DNA from: an uncultured bacterium
GTDB lineage: Bacteria; Bacteroidota; Bacteroidia; Bacteroidales; CAIWKO01
Assembly: GCA_903916135.1 (NCBI GenBank)
Contig: CAIWVT010000526.1
Location: 1-5,161, forward strand
Reading direction: 5' to 3'
DNA length: 5,161 nt
Shown piece by piece: positions 1 through 5,161 of the stretch. Position 1 is the stretch's first letter; the number at the start of each line of letters is the position of its first letter. The translations under genes were made by a program, and so were the position numbers. Under the pieces are notes generated by a model that was not told the DNA's origin, did no database searches, and saw only the letters and a list, made by a program, of their open reading frames with translations.

Positions 1-2
1 AG

Positions 3-170
3 TGGGGTACGAAGTTTTCTGATTTCTTTGATGAATATATAGTTATTTCTATTAAATATATTGAAAATGAAAAAGACATGAGAGAAATATCTTTTTCATA
101 TAAAGGTGAAAAATACAATTCAATTATTCCACAATTCTATCAAGAGTTAACACAATTATTCCAATGCTAA
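3..170 (+). CDS. tsaE: tRNA threonylcarbamoyladenosine biosynthesis ATPase TsaE, C-terminal part only
   Basis: This frame is open from the window edge to TAA at 168-170 and gives 55 residues, beginning WGTKFSDFF and ending LTQLFQC. The pattern of an initial W-G, an acidic segment, paired beta-strand stretches (IVISIKY, REISFSY), then KGEKY followed by a hydrophobic helix matches the end of TsaE proteins, where EW(P/G)E...LP, a strand, R-x-I and a G-x-(R/K)-Y segment occur. TsaE is the small P-loop ATPase (about 150 aa) that binds the TsaB-TsaD heterodimer and is needed for catalytic turnover in bacterial t6A synthesis. The Walker A and B motifs would lie upstream of the window. The stop overlaps the start of the next gene, tsaB, by 7 nt; tsaE-tsaB adjacency is very common in bacteria and strengthens the call. 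The fragment is short, so the identification rests on both tail similarity and context. Confidence 0.75.
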   Translation, partial: WGTKFSDFFDEYIVISIKYIENEKDMREISFSYKGEKYNSIIPQFYQELTQLFQC

Positions 171-805
171 CATTAGGTATATCTACATCTTCAGGTCAGT
201 TTGCCTTAGTCTTGGGTGAGGATAATAAACTTATTTTTGATTCTGATGATTTTCAACTTTCGGAAAAAAAAGATATTTCAATTCTGATTTCAACATGTTT
301 AGAATTTACAAAAATATCCGTAAGTAGTATATCAAACATCATTGCAGATATTGGTCCAGGCGGAACAAGTCGGGTTAGAACAGGGATAGCTTTTGCAAAT
401 AGTCTTGCATATAGTCTTGGCATTGCTGTTTGCCCTGTTTCTTCCTTAGAATTAGCAGGGATTGAAGCTTGGGACAACTATGCTCGTCCGGTAATAAGCA
501 CAGTAAAATCAATTAATGGAAATGCATATTGTGGCTTTTTCAATAATAACAAGTTAATTTCTATCGAATATGGAACTATAAATAATCTCATCCCACATTT
601 AGCAAATGGATTGGAAGAAATTGTTGTGGTTGGTTATCACAGAGAACTTATTAAGAGTTTATTACCAACAAAAAAAATAATTGACAGTGGGTCTTTGTAT
701 GGTAATGCTAAAATTCTTGTAGAAAAGTCTTATCTCTTTTTAGATAGAGCTATTTTCTTTCCAAAATTTGCAATACCAATAAATGAAAAAACGATACAAA
801 GATGA
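164..805 (+). CDS. tsaB: TsaB, TsaD-partner scaffold protein for t6A synthesis (divergent)
   Basis: The product has 213 aa, near the usual length (about 210-240 aa). It carries the N-terminal ASKHA-type strand LTLGISTSS (residues 2-10), then GPGGTSRVRTG (64-74) followed by PVSSLE (91-96), equivalent to the TsaB signature GPGSFTGLRIG...GVSSLE. TsaB is a catalytically inactive paralogue of TsaD; it dimerises with TsaD in the cytoplasm and helps recruit TsaE and tRNA. The copy is divergent: the aspartate of the usual IDTS start is serine, FTG in the signature is replaced by TSR, and the DAR-type motif after residue 110 is not clear. These changes are tolerable in a non-catalytic subunit. The only good start is ATG 164, where the protein begins directly with its first beta-strand. 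No Shine-Dalgarno sequence is visible; translation is probably coupled to tsaE through the 7-nt overlap. The TGA stop overlaps the next ATG (ATGA, 802-805). Confidence 0.88.
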   Translation: MLTLGISTSSGQFALVLGEDNKLIFDSDDFQLSEKKDISILISTCLEFTKISVSSISNIIADIGPGGTSRVRTGIAFANSLAYSLGIAVCPVSSLELAGIEAWDNYARPVISTVKSINGNAYCGFFNNNKLISIEYGTINNLIPHLANGLEEIVVVGYHRELIKSLLPTKKIIDSGSLYGNAKILVEKSYLFLDRAIFFPKFAIPINEKTIQR

Positions 806-978
806 AGGAACCAAATTTTATAATTGATTTGTCCAGCTGGCTTGTATGTGAAGCAAATTCTTCACAAGGAAAGATTGACCCTGATAAATTAATAAATGCT
901 GGCACTCAAATGTTCTTAGGTCATCATGTGAAACCTGCAGAACCATTGACTGCAGATGATTTGCACGGCAAAAAATAA
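802..978 (+). CDS. Unrecognised 58-aa protein inside the t6A operon
   Basis: An ATG at 802 overlaps the tsaB stop as ATGA and opens a 58-codon frame ending at TAA 976-978, 8 nt before the tsaC start. The product begins MKEPNFIIDLSSWLVCEANS, continues through a polar middle (GKIDPDKLINAG) and ends LTADDLHGKK. It has no signal peptide, membrane segment or metal-binding cluster; there is one cysteine (residue 16) and a His pair at 41-42. I do not recognise the family. The case for a real gene is positional: it fills an otherwise empty 181-nt gap between co-oriented genes with a 4-nt overlap and an 8-nt spacer, the same tight style as its neighbours. The place after tsaB often holds rimI in other bacteria, but this is far too short for an acetyltransferase and lacks its motifs. 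It does not look like a missing tail of TsaB, which already reaches full length. It could be a lineage-specific partner of the t6A machinery or a remnant. Confidence 0.6.
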   Translation: MKEPNFIIDLSSWLVCEANSSQGKIDPDKLINAGTQMFLGHHVKPAEPLTADDLHGKK

Positions 979-986
979 AAATAAGA

Positions 987-1586
987 ATGAATAATAGCAA
1001 TAAAATAATAAATTGTTTGCAAAACAGTGGTGTCGTTCTTTTTCCTACCGACACGGTTTATGGTCTTGCTGCAATTCCAACAAATGAAAATGCTGTAAAA
1101 AAGATTTTTGAACTTAAGGAACGTCCCATAAATAGTTTTTTGCCCATAATGGTATCAGCAATAAAAGATTTAGAATTGCTTGGACTGGATATAAACAACA
1201 ATGCTACCGTATTATTAACTTCCTATCTTGTACCAGGAGCTATTACATTAGTATTAGGTTTTAAAACATCACCTTCATTGCATTGGTTAAAGGGGCGTGA
1301 TGAAATCGCAATTCGAATTCCAAAAAACGAATTTTTGCTTACTATTTTACGTATTACAGGTCCTTTGTTAGTTACAAGTGCAAACAAACATAATCATTCT
1401 CCCACACCAAGCATTGTTAGCGAAATACTTAAACAACTTAATGGCACACCAGATTTAATCATTGATGATGGCGTTTGCAAAGAAGTTCCTTCAACAATAA
1501 TAAATTGTCGTTTCACACCAGTCAAAATAGAAAGAAGTGGCAGTGTTTCAACAGAGGAAATATTTAAAATTATAAATAATGAGTGA
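987..1586 (+). CDS. tsaC: L-threonylcarbamoyladenylate synthase, TsaC/YrdC type
   Basis: The enzyme makes threonylcarbamoyl-AMP from L-threonine, bicarbonate and ATP, the first step of t6A37 formation. The 199-aa product is a single YrdC/Sua5 domain; the extra C-terminal Sua5 domain of longer family members is absent. Visible motifs in order: PTDTVYGL (20-27), the K-x-R nucleotide-binding motif as KERP (44-47), LPIMV (52-56), VPGAITLVL (82-90, equivalent to WPGPLTLIL), IAIRIP (107-112), GPLLVTSAN (125-133) with the conserved S-x-N, and PSTIIN (168-173) followed by IERSG (181-185, equivalent to the usual LRxG). All core ligand motifs appear intact. The start ATG 987 gives the short helix normally preceding G-x-V-x-x-PTDTVYGL; it is preceded by an A-rich leader (AAATAAGA) rather than a Shine-Dalgarno sequence. 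The 3' end overlaps tsaD by 8 nt. The variants SANKHNHSPTP and DGVCKEVPST resemble actinobacterial members more than the common SANxSG form; that comparison is from memory. Confidence 0.93.
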   Translation: MNNSNKIINCLQNSGVVLFPTDTVYGLAAIPTNENAVKKIFELKERPINSFLPIMVSAIKDLELLGLDINNNATVLLTSYLVPGAITLVLGFKTSPSLHWLKGRDEIAIRIPKNEFLLTILRITGPLLVTSANKHNHSPTPSIVSEILKQLNGTPDLIIDDGVCKEVPSTIINCRFTPVKIERSGSVSTEEIFKIINNE

Positions 1587-2571
1587 TATTGTTTTAGGTA
1601 TCGAAACATCCTGCGATGATACAGCAGTTGCTCTTGTCAATTCTAACGGTCAAGTTTTGTCTTCCGTTATATCTTCGCAAATAGATGTTCATAATGCTTA
1701 TGGGGGAATTTACCCTGAATTTGCAGCACGTGCTCATATTTTATCAATATTGCCAACAGTAAATGAGGCTCTTTTGCGGGCTAATATTAAGCCTGAACAA
1801 ATTGAAGCCATTGGTGTTACCCGTGGTCCAGGTTTAATTAGCTCCCTATTAGTCGGGATAAACACAGCAGTTGGATTAGGTCTTGGTTGGAATAAAAAAG
1901 TAATTGGCATTAACCATTTGCGTGGTCATTTACGTAGCGCAGACCTTGAACAGCAACGAGTGGAATACCCTGCAATTATATTACTTGTATCAGGTGGGCA
2001 TACATTTCTTGCCTATATGGAAAGTTCAGTTAATATTAAACTCCTTGGCTCCACCCGTGATGATTCGGTGGGAGAGACTTATGATAAAGTAGGAAGAATG
2101 TTAGGGCTTGATTATCCTGGAGGTCCTGCTGTTGATAGACTCGCATCAAAAGGTAACCCATCAATAAGTTTCCCTCGTCCTTTATTAAAAACTGGTTTGG
2201 AGTTTTCTTTTTCCGGATTAAAATCTTCCGTATCTCGGTATATTGATTCATGTAAAAAACCAGTTTACGAAGATATTGCAGCTTCTTTTGTTCAGTCAGT
2301 TATGGAAATATTAATAAAGAAATCGCATCTTGCGCTAAAAAGTTATCCTGCAAAATCATTTGTTATTGTTGGAGGTGTGGCAGCAAGCCCACAATTAAGG
2401 GCAGAGGCTGCTAAATTAAGTCAGGAATTAAATATACAACTAAGCCTTCCACCAATACATTGGTCCACTGATAATGCTGCCATGATTGCTTTAGCTACAT
2501 TTGATTATTTGAATTTATCAATGTTTAAAGAACCCATACCAGAATTACAACTTACAATTAGCGATTTCTAA
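1579..2571 (+). CDS. tsaD: tRNA N6-threonylcarbamoyladenosine transferase TsaD (Kae1/Gcp family)
   Basis: TsaD transfers threonylcarbamoyl from TC-AMP to A37 of ANN-decoding tRNAs, working with TsaB and TsaE. The 330-aa product has the full family length and every major motif: GIETSCDDTAVA (7-18), GGIYPEFAARAH (42-53), TRGPGLISSLLVG (81-93), the metal-binding pair H113 and H117 in NHLRGHL, VSGGHT (137-142), VGETYDKVGRMLGLDYPGGP (164-183), FSFSGLKSSV (209-218), VGGVAASPQLR (264-274) and STDNAAMIA (296-304), whose D298 is the third metal ligand. Minor variants are R115 inside the HxxxH motif, S instead of N in GGVAAN and S instead of C or T before TDN; none removes a metal ligand. The ATG at 1579 lies 8 nt inside the end of tsaC, so translation is probably coupled. 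It is the last gene of the t6A cluster; a gap of about 260 nt follows. SGGHT rather than SGGNS and the FPRPLL...EFSFSGLK form do not look like Bacteroidia TsaD. Confidence 0.96.
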   Translation: MSDIVLGIETSCDDTAVALVNSNGQVLSSVISSQIDVHNAYGGIYPEFAARAHILSILPTVNEALLRANIKPEQIEAIGVTRGPGLISSLLVGINTAVGLGLGWNKKVIGINHLRGHLRSADLEQQRVEYPAIILLVSGGHTFLAYMESSVNIKLLGSTRDDSVGETYDKVGRMLGLDYPGGPAVDRLASKGNPSISFPRPLLKTGLEFSFSGLKSSVSRYIDSCKKPVYEDIAASFVQSVMEILIKKSHLALKSYPAKSFVIVGGVAASPQLRAEAAKLSQELNIQLSLPPIHWSTDNAAMIALATFDYLNLSMFKEPIPELQLTISDF

Positions 2572-2831
2572 CAGTTTGAAATATCTTAGATACTGGTAAC
2601 ACGTTTATCCTATAAACTCATTCTCCAGCCAATATGACATGAGAATATGCCCCTCTGATTTTATTACTATTACACACTAAATTGAAAAGATTTTTGATAC
2701 ATGTTGAATTATGCACAAACGCGAATAAATCAGATAAAAGCATCCACAATAATTAAATTCAACGAAAAAGGCGAGTACGAGACAATTCGTTCCCGATATT
2801 TTTGTACTTTTGTGCTCTAATCATATTTCTT
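2572..2831 (+). other. Intergenic region between tsaD and cca
   Basis: This AT-rich gap of about 260 nt holds no convincing gene or tRNA. It contains three weak inverted repeats: GTTTAT/ATAAAC at 2603-2608 and 2612-2617 (3-nt loop), ATTCTC/GAGAAT at 2620-2625 and 2641-2646 (15-nt loop), and GTTGAATT/AATTCAAC at 2703-2710 and 2756-2763 (45-nt spacer). None is GC-rich or followed by a solid T-run, so I cannot call an intrinsic terminator, although the first two lie where the tsa operon should end. A 39-codon frame at 2701-2820 (ATG to TAA) is probably fortuitous because the cca promoter element lies inside its end. The right edge carries the -7 box at 2805-2812. Confidence 0.6.
2805..2812 (+). 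promoter_or_regulatory. Putative Bacteroidota-type -7 promoter element for cca
   Basis: TACTTTTG matches the Bacteroidota primary-sigma -7 consensus TAnnTTTG exactly. The upstream -33 TTG expected about 20 nt earlier is not clear; the nearest candidate is TTCG at 2786-2789, with a spacing shorter than usual. Transcription would begin at roughly 2817-2821, leaving a short leader before the TTG start codon at 2832. The position downstream of a possible TTG start at 2802 argues against that earlier start. Confidence 0.5.
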
Positions 2832-4238
2832 TTGAAAGAGCACTTACATCATCCCATATTTAAATTTGTTTCTGACATTGCGCACGACAACAACCATAAG
2901 GTTTTTGTAATAGGCGGATTCGTACGCGATCTTTTCCTGAAACGTACAGGAAAAGATATTGACTTCATGGTGCTTGGCAATGGCATCGAATTGGCACAAG
3001 CCGTGGCAAACAAGATTGGAAACTCCTGCAAAGTGAGTATCTTTAAGACTTTCGGCACCGCCATGATTCATTATAATGATTGGCAATTGGAATTCGTGGG
3101 TGCGCGCAAAGAATCCTATCAAGAAAACTCGCGGAAGCCGTTTGTAGAGAACGGAACTTTAGAAGACGACCAAAATCGCCGCGATTTCACCATAAATGCG
3201 ATGGCGATAAGTTTGCAATATGAAAATTATGGCGAATTGCTCGACCCATTTAACGGACGTGAGGATATACTAAACCGCACTATTCGCACACCACAGAACC
3301 CTGACGTGACTTTTTCCGACGATCCTTTGCGTATGATGCGTGCGGTGCGTTTTGCTTCCCAATTAAAATTCTCTATAGACTATGAAACCTTTAATGCAAT
3401 TTCACGAAATAAAAATCGCATAGACATAATATCCAAAGAACGCATCACTGACGAACTAAATAAAATCATCACCTCTCCTATTCCTTCAATCGGCTTGACT
3501 TACCTTGATGAATGTGGCTTGCTCGAATTGATTTTTCCGCAACTGACCGATTTAAAAGGCATAGACACCAAGAATAATATTGCACACAAGGATAATTTCT
3601 ATCATACCTTAGAAGTATTGGATAAAATTGCGATAAATTCGGATGACCTATGGCTGCGTTGGGCTGCGCTATTGCATGATATTGGGAAGCCTGCCACCAA
3701 AAAATTTGTGGAAGGCACCGGATGGACTTTCCACGGTCACGAAGCCAAAGGGGCATTTATGGCGGCTGAGATTTTCAAACGCTTGAAACTCCCTTTGAAT
3801 GAGAAATTGAAGTATGTTCAGAATTTGGTATTGCTTCATCTCCGTCCTATTGTGCTTGCAGAGGATATTGTTTCCGATTCAGCCGTCCGACGTTTGCTGT
3901 TCGAAGCAGGCGATTGCATTGATGATTTAATGACACTGTGCGAAGCCGACATAACGTCCAAAAACATGAAGAAGGTTACGCGATTTCTCTATAACTTCGA
4001 AATTGTAAGGAATAAGTTGCAAGAAATTGAAGCGAAAGACAATTTGAGGAATTGGCAACCACCCATTTCAGGCGAACTTATTATGCAAACATTTGGCTTA
4101 GCGCCCTGCAAAGAAGTTGGAATTATTAAAACTGCGATTCGGGAAGCTATCTTAGACGGAAAAATCGGCAACAACTACGATGAGGCGTTCAACTTCATGC
4201 ACCTTGAAGCCGGCAAACTCAACATAAAATCACCCTAA
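2832..4238 (+). CDS. cca: CCA-adding tRNA nucleotidyltransferase with HD domain
   Basis: This class II nucleotidyltransferase builds or repairs the 3'-terminal CCA of tRNAs from CTP and ATP. With a TTG start at 2832 the product has 468 aa and begins (M)KEHLHHPIF. Motifs: VIGGFVRD (26-33), the catalytic pair D42-x-D44 in KDIDFMV, EFVGARKESY (87-96), the nucleotide-selecting segment after E111 including NRRDFTINAMA (115-125), DPLRMMRAVRFA (164-175) and SKERITDEL (201-209). A C-terminal HD domain follows, with H258, LLHDIGKP (280-287, H282 and D283) and HGHE (301-304), which in related enzymes gives metal-dependent phosphatase or phosphodiesterase activity. An open frame extends to TTG 2802, but its ten extra residues are unlike the family and the promoter -7 box at 2805-2812 lies inside them. 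The next in-frame ATG would cut into the active site, so TTG 2832 is preferred. The gene is richer in GC than tsaB (hand counts: 32/60 at 3301-3360 against 17/60 at 661-720). The resemblance to Bacteroidota enzymes is strong. Confidence 0.95.
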   Translation: MKEHLHHPIFKFVSDIAHDNNHKVFVIGGFVRDLFLKRTGKDIDFMVLGNGIELAQAVANKIGNSCKVSIFKTFGTAMIHYNDWQLEFVGARKESYQENSRKPFVENGTLEDDQNRRDFTINAMAISLQYENYGELLDPFNGREDILNRTIRTPQNPDVTFSDDPLRMMRAVRFASQLKFSIDYETFNAISRNKNRIDIISKERITDELNKIITSPIPSIGLTYLDECGLLELIFPQLTDLKGIDTKNNIAHKDNFYHTLEVLDKIAINSDDLWLRWAALLHDIGKPATKKFVEGTGWTFHGHEAKGAFMAAEIFKRLKLPLNEKLKYVQNLVLLHLRPIVLAEDIVSDSAVRRLLFEAGDCIDDLMTLCEADITSKNMKKVTRFLYNFEIVRNKLQEIEAKDNLRNWQPPISGELIMQTFGLAPCKEVGIIKTAIREAILDGKIGNNYDEAFNFMHLEAGKLNIKSP

Positions 4239-4306
4239 AGATATTTTTTTTGTAAAATAATCAAGATTTCAGGCAACCATTTCCACTATGCTGTGTTATA
4301 TAATCC

Positions 4307-4897
4307 ATGACGGTTCTGATGAATGTTAAAGATCTTATCGAAGGTTGCATACACAATCGTAAAAATGCACAAAATTTGCTGTACGATATCTATTCGTCAC
4401 GGTTATATGGGGTGTGTTTGCGATTTTCCGGCGATCGCGATGAAGCACAAGACATTCTTCAAGAATCATTGTTGAAGATTTTTAAAAACATACATACATT
4501 CAAATATGTTGATGAATTTTTATTTTATGGATGGATGTATAAAATCACGGTAAACACAGCGCTGAATCATTATCGGGAATTGATAAAAAGAAACCAAGAT
4601 AAAGAAGCGGTTGTAGAGTTAAGTAATAATAATGAAATTGATGACTATTCAGTACTTGATACCATCTTAGAACATATAAACCAACAAACATTGCTAAAAC
4701 TGATTCAAGAATTACCCATAGGCTACAGAACTATTTTTAATTTATATGCATTTGAAAATCGAAGCCATAAAGAAATTGCTGAAGAATTTAATATATCAAT
4801 AAACACATCAAAATCACAACTATTTAAAGCACGCAAAATATTGATTTCAAAAATAAACGACATACTTGAATCCAATCAAGTGAAAAAAGTAGTATGA
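4307..4897 (+). CDS. ECF-family RNA polymerase sigma factor
   Basis: The 196-aa product has the two-domain layout of group 4 (ECF) sigma factors. Region 2 spans about residues 22-90, with LYDIYSSRLYGVC (25-37), DEAQDILQESLLKIF (45-59), which is the core-polymerase and -10 recognition part, and WMYKITVNTALNHYRE (76-91). A polar linker (about 92-122) follows. Region 4 spans about 126-180, with LPIGYRTIFNLYAFE (136-150) and the helix-turn-helix SHKEIAEEFNISINTSKSQL (153-172). It would direct core RNA polymerase to a specific promoter set. ATG 4307 directly follows an in-frame TAA at 4301-4303; ATG 4319 (beginning MNVKDLIEGC) is equally plausible and fits the usual short N-terminus. No Shine-Dalgarno sequence or clear promoter is seen in the 68 nt after cca. 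It overlaps the next gene by 4 nt (ATGA), suggesting coupled expression with a membrane-bound partner. The type is common in Bacteroidota; the signal and regulon cannot be told from sequence. Confidence 0.93.
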   Translation: MTVLMNVKDLIEGCIHNRKNAQNLLYDIYSSRLYGVCLRFSGDRDEAQDILQESLLKIFKNIHTFKYVDEFLFYGWMYKITVNTALNHYRELIKRNQDKEAVVELSNNNEIDDYSVLDTILEHINQQTLLKLIQELPIGYRTIFNLYAFENRSHKEIAEEFNISINTSKSQLFKARKILISKINDILESNQVKKVV

Positions 4898-5161
4898 AAG
4901 AAACTCCTGAACATATTGACCAATTATTCAAAAAGACTTTCGACGGTTTCCAAGAAACGCCGCCTGATTCTTTGAAGGATAGTGTCTTTCATCAAGTCAG
5001 TTTGGACAATGCTCGACGCAAAAGCAGACGTGCTATACTTATTTTTGCTATTTTCTTATCCATTTGCGGATTGAGCTATTGGGCTGTAAACTCCTTTACC
5101 GGAAACAAAACCGATGCTGCATTACAAAGCAAGAAACAAACACGCTCGCTCCATCAAAGAC
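4894..5161 (+). CDS. Single-pass membrane protein, probable anti-sigma or sigma-linked envelope protein, N-terminal part
   Basis: ATG 4894 overlaps the sigma-factor stop as ATGA; 89 codons are visible before the window ends. The first 40 residues are soluble, with IDQLFKKTFDGFQETPPDSL (8-27). They are followed by a basic patch RRKSRR (41-46), a transmembrane helix AILIFAIFLSICGLSYWAV (47-65) and a polar, lysine-rich stretch. The basic patch before the helix predicts a cytoplasmic N-terminus and periplasmic C-terminus. In Bacteroidota, genes directly after an ECF sigma gene often start with D-x-LF...F...PP...(W), have one membrane helix and continue either into a periplasmic tail or into a PorT-like beta-barrel. 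The LF...GF-x-x-TPP pattern fits that group. It lacks a zinc-binding HxxxCxxC anti-sigma motif in the visible part. A role in holding or sensing for the sigma factor is inferred from context; the C-terminal part is outside the window. Confidence 0.75.
   Translation, partial: MKETPEHIDQLFKKTFDGFQETPPDSLKDSVFHQVSLDNARRKSRRAILIFAIFLSICGLSYWAVNSFTGNKTDAALQSKKQTRSLHQR

Noticed and set aside
253..477. A minus-strand frame of 74 codons within tsaB
   Set aside because: It lies wholly antisense to the tsaB signature region and shows no recognisable motif.
802..978. The 58-aa ORF as a frameshifted C-terminus of TsaB
   Set aside because: TsaB already has the normal family length and a plausible final strand (FAIPIN) before its stop, and the small ORF shows no convincing TsaB tail motif.
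818..1054. A minus-strand frame of 78 codons with a strongly hydrophobic stretch
   Set aside because: It is antisense to the 58-aa ORF and the tsaC start; the hydrophobic run comes from reading the complement of the A-rich spacer and start region of tsaC.
2701..2820. A 39-codon ATG-to-TAA frame on the + strand in the tsaD-cca gap
   Set aside because: It overlaps the cca promoter element, has no visible ribosome binding site and resembles no family I know; a frame of this length is expected by chance.
4244..4252. T-run after the cca stop as a possible intrinsic terminator
   Set aside because: No stem-loop precedes the T-run, so the structural half of a terminator is missing.
4299..4304. TATAAT as a -10 box for the sigma-factor gene
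   Set aside because: There is no matching -35 box at proper spacing, and it lies 2 nt before the ATG at 4307; the Bacteroidota consensus TAnnTTTG is not present there either.

Overview
The window is AT-rich and compactly coded, with every supported gene on the + strand. It falls into two blocks. Bases 1-2571 hold a tightly overlapped operon for the universal tRNA modification t6A37: the 3' end of tsaE, then tsaB, an unrecognised 58-aa reading frame, tsaC and tsaD. Adjacent genes overlap by 7, 4 and 8 nt, or lie 8 nt apart, so they are almost certainly co-transcribed and translationally coupled. TsaC makes threonylcarbamoyl-AMP from threonine, bicarbonate and ATP. TsaB, TsaD and TsaE then transfer the threonylcarbamoyl group to A37 of ANN-decoding tRNAs. 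All four bacterial t6A proteins are therefore encoded side by side.

A stretch of about 260 nt without a convincing gene (2572-2831) ends in a Bacteroidota-type -7 promoter element. It leads into cca, encoding a class II CCA-adding tRNA nucleotidyltransferase with an HD domain (2832-4238). I place its start at a TTG codon. After a 68-nt gap come an ECF sigma factor gene (4307-4897) and, overlapping it by 4 nt, a gene for a small single-pass membrane protein that runs off the window (4894-5161). The last two look like a regulator pair.

Lineage: the TAnnTTFG-like -7 box (sequence TACTTTTG), the lack of Shine-Dalgarno sequences, the N-terminus of the CCA enzyme and the sigma/membrane-protein pair all fit Bacteroidota or a close relative such as the Chlorobi/Kapabacteria group. 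The tsa block fits less well: TsaD lacks the NHMQAH-type and SGGNS-type motifs I associate with Bacteroidia, and TsaC and TsaD have motif variants I associate more with Actinobacteriota such as Acidimicrobiia. This could reflect a deep-branching host, transfer of the tsa cluster, or an assembly join in the 2572-2831 gap; sequence reading alone cannot decide.

The functions are mostly housekeeping (tRNA modification and tRNA 3'-end maturation) plus one regulatory unit. I see no mobile element, CRISPR array, rRNA or tRNA gene. The least explained items are the 58-aa ORF inside the t6A operon and the possible mosaic origin of the two blocks.
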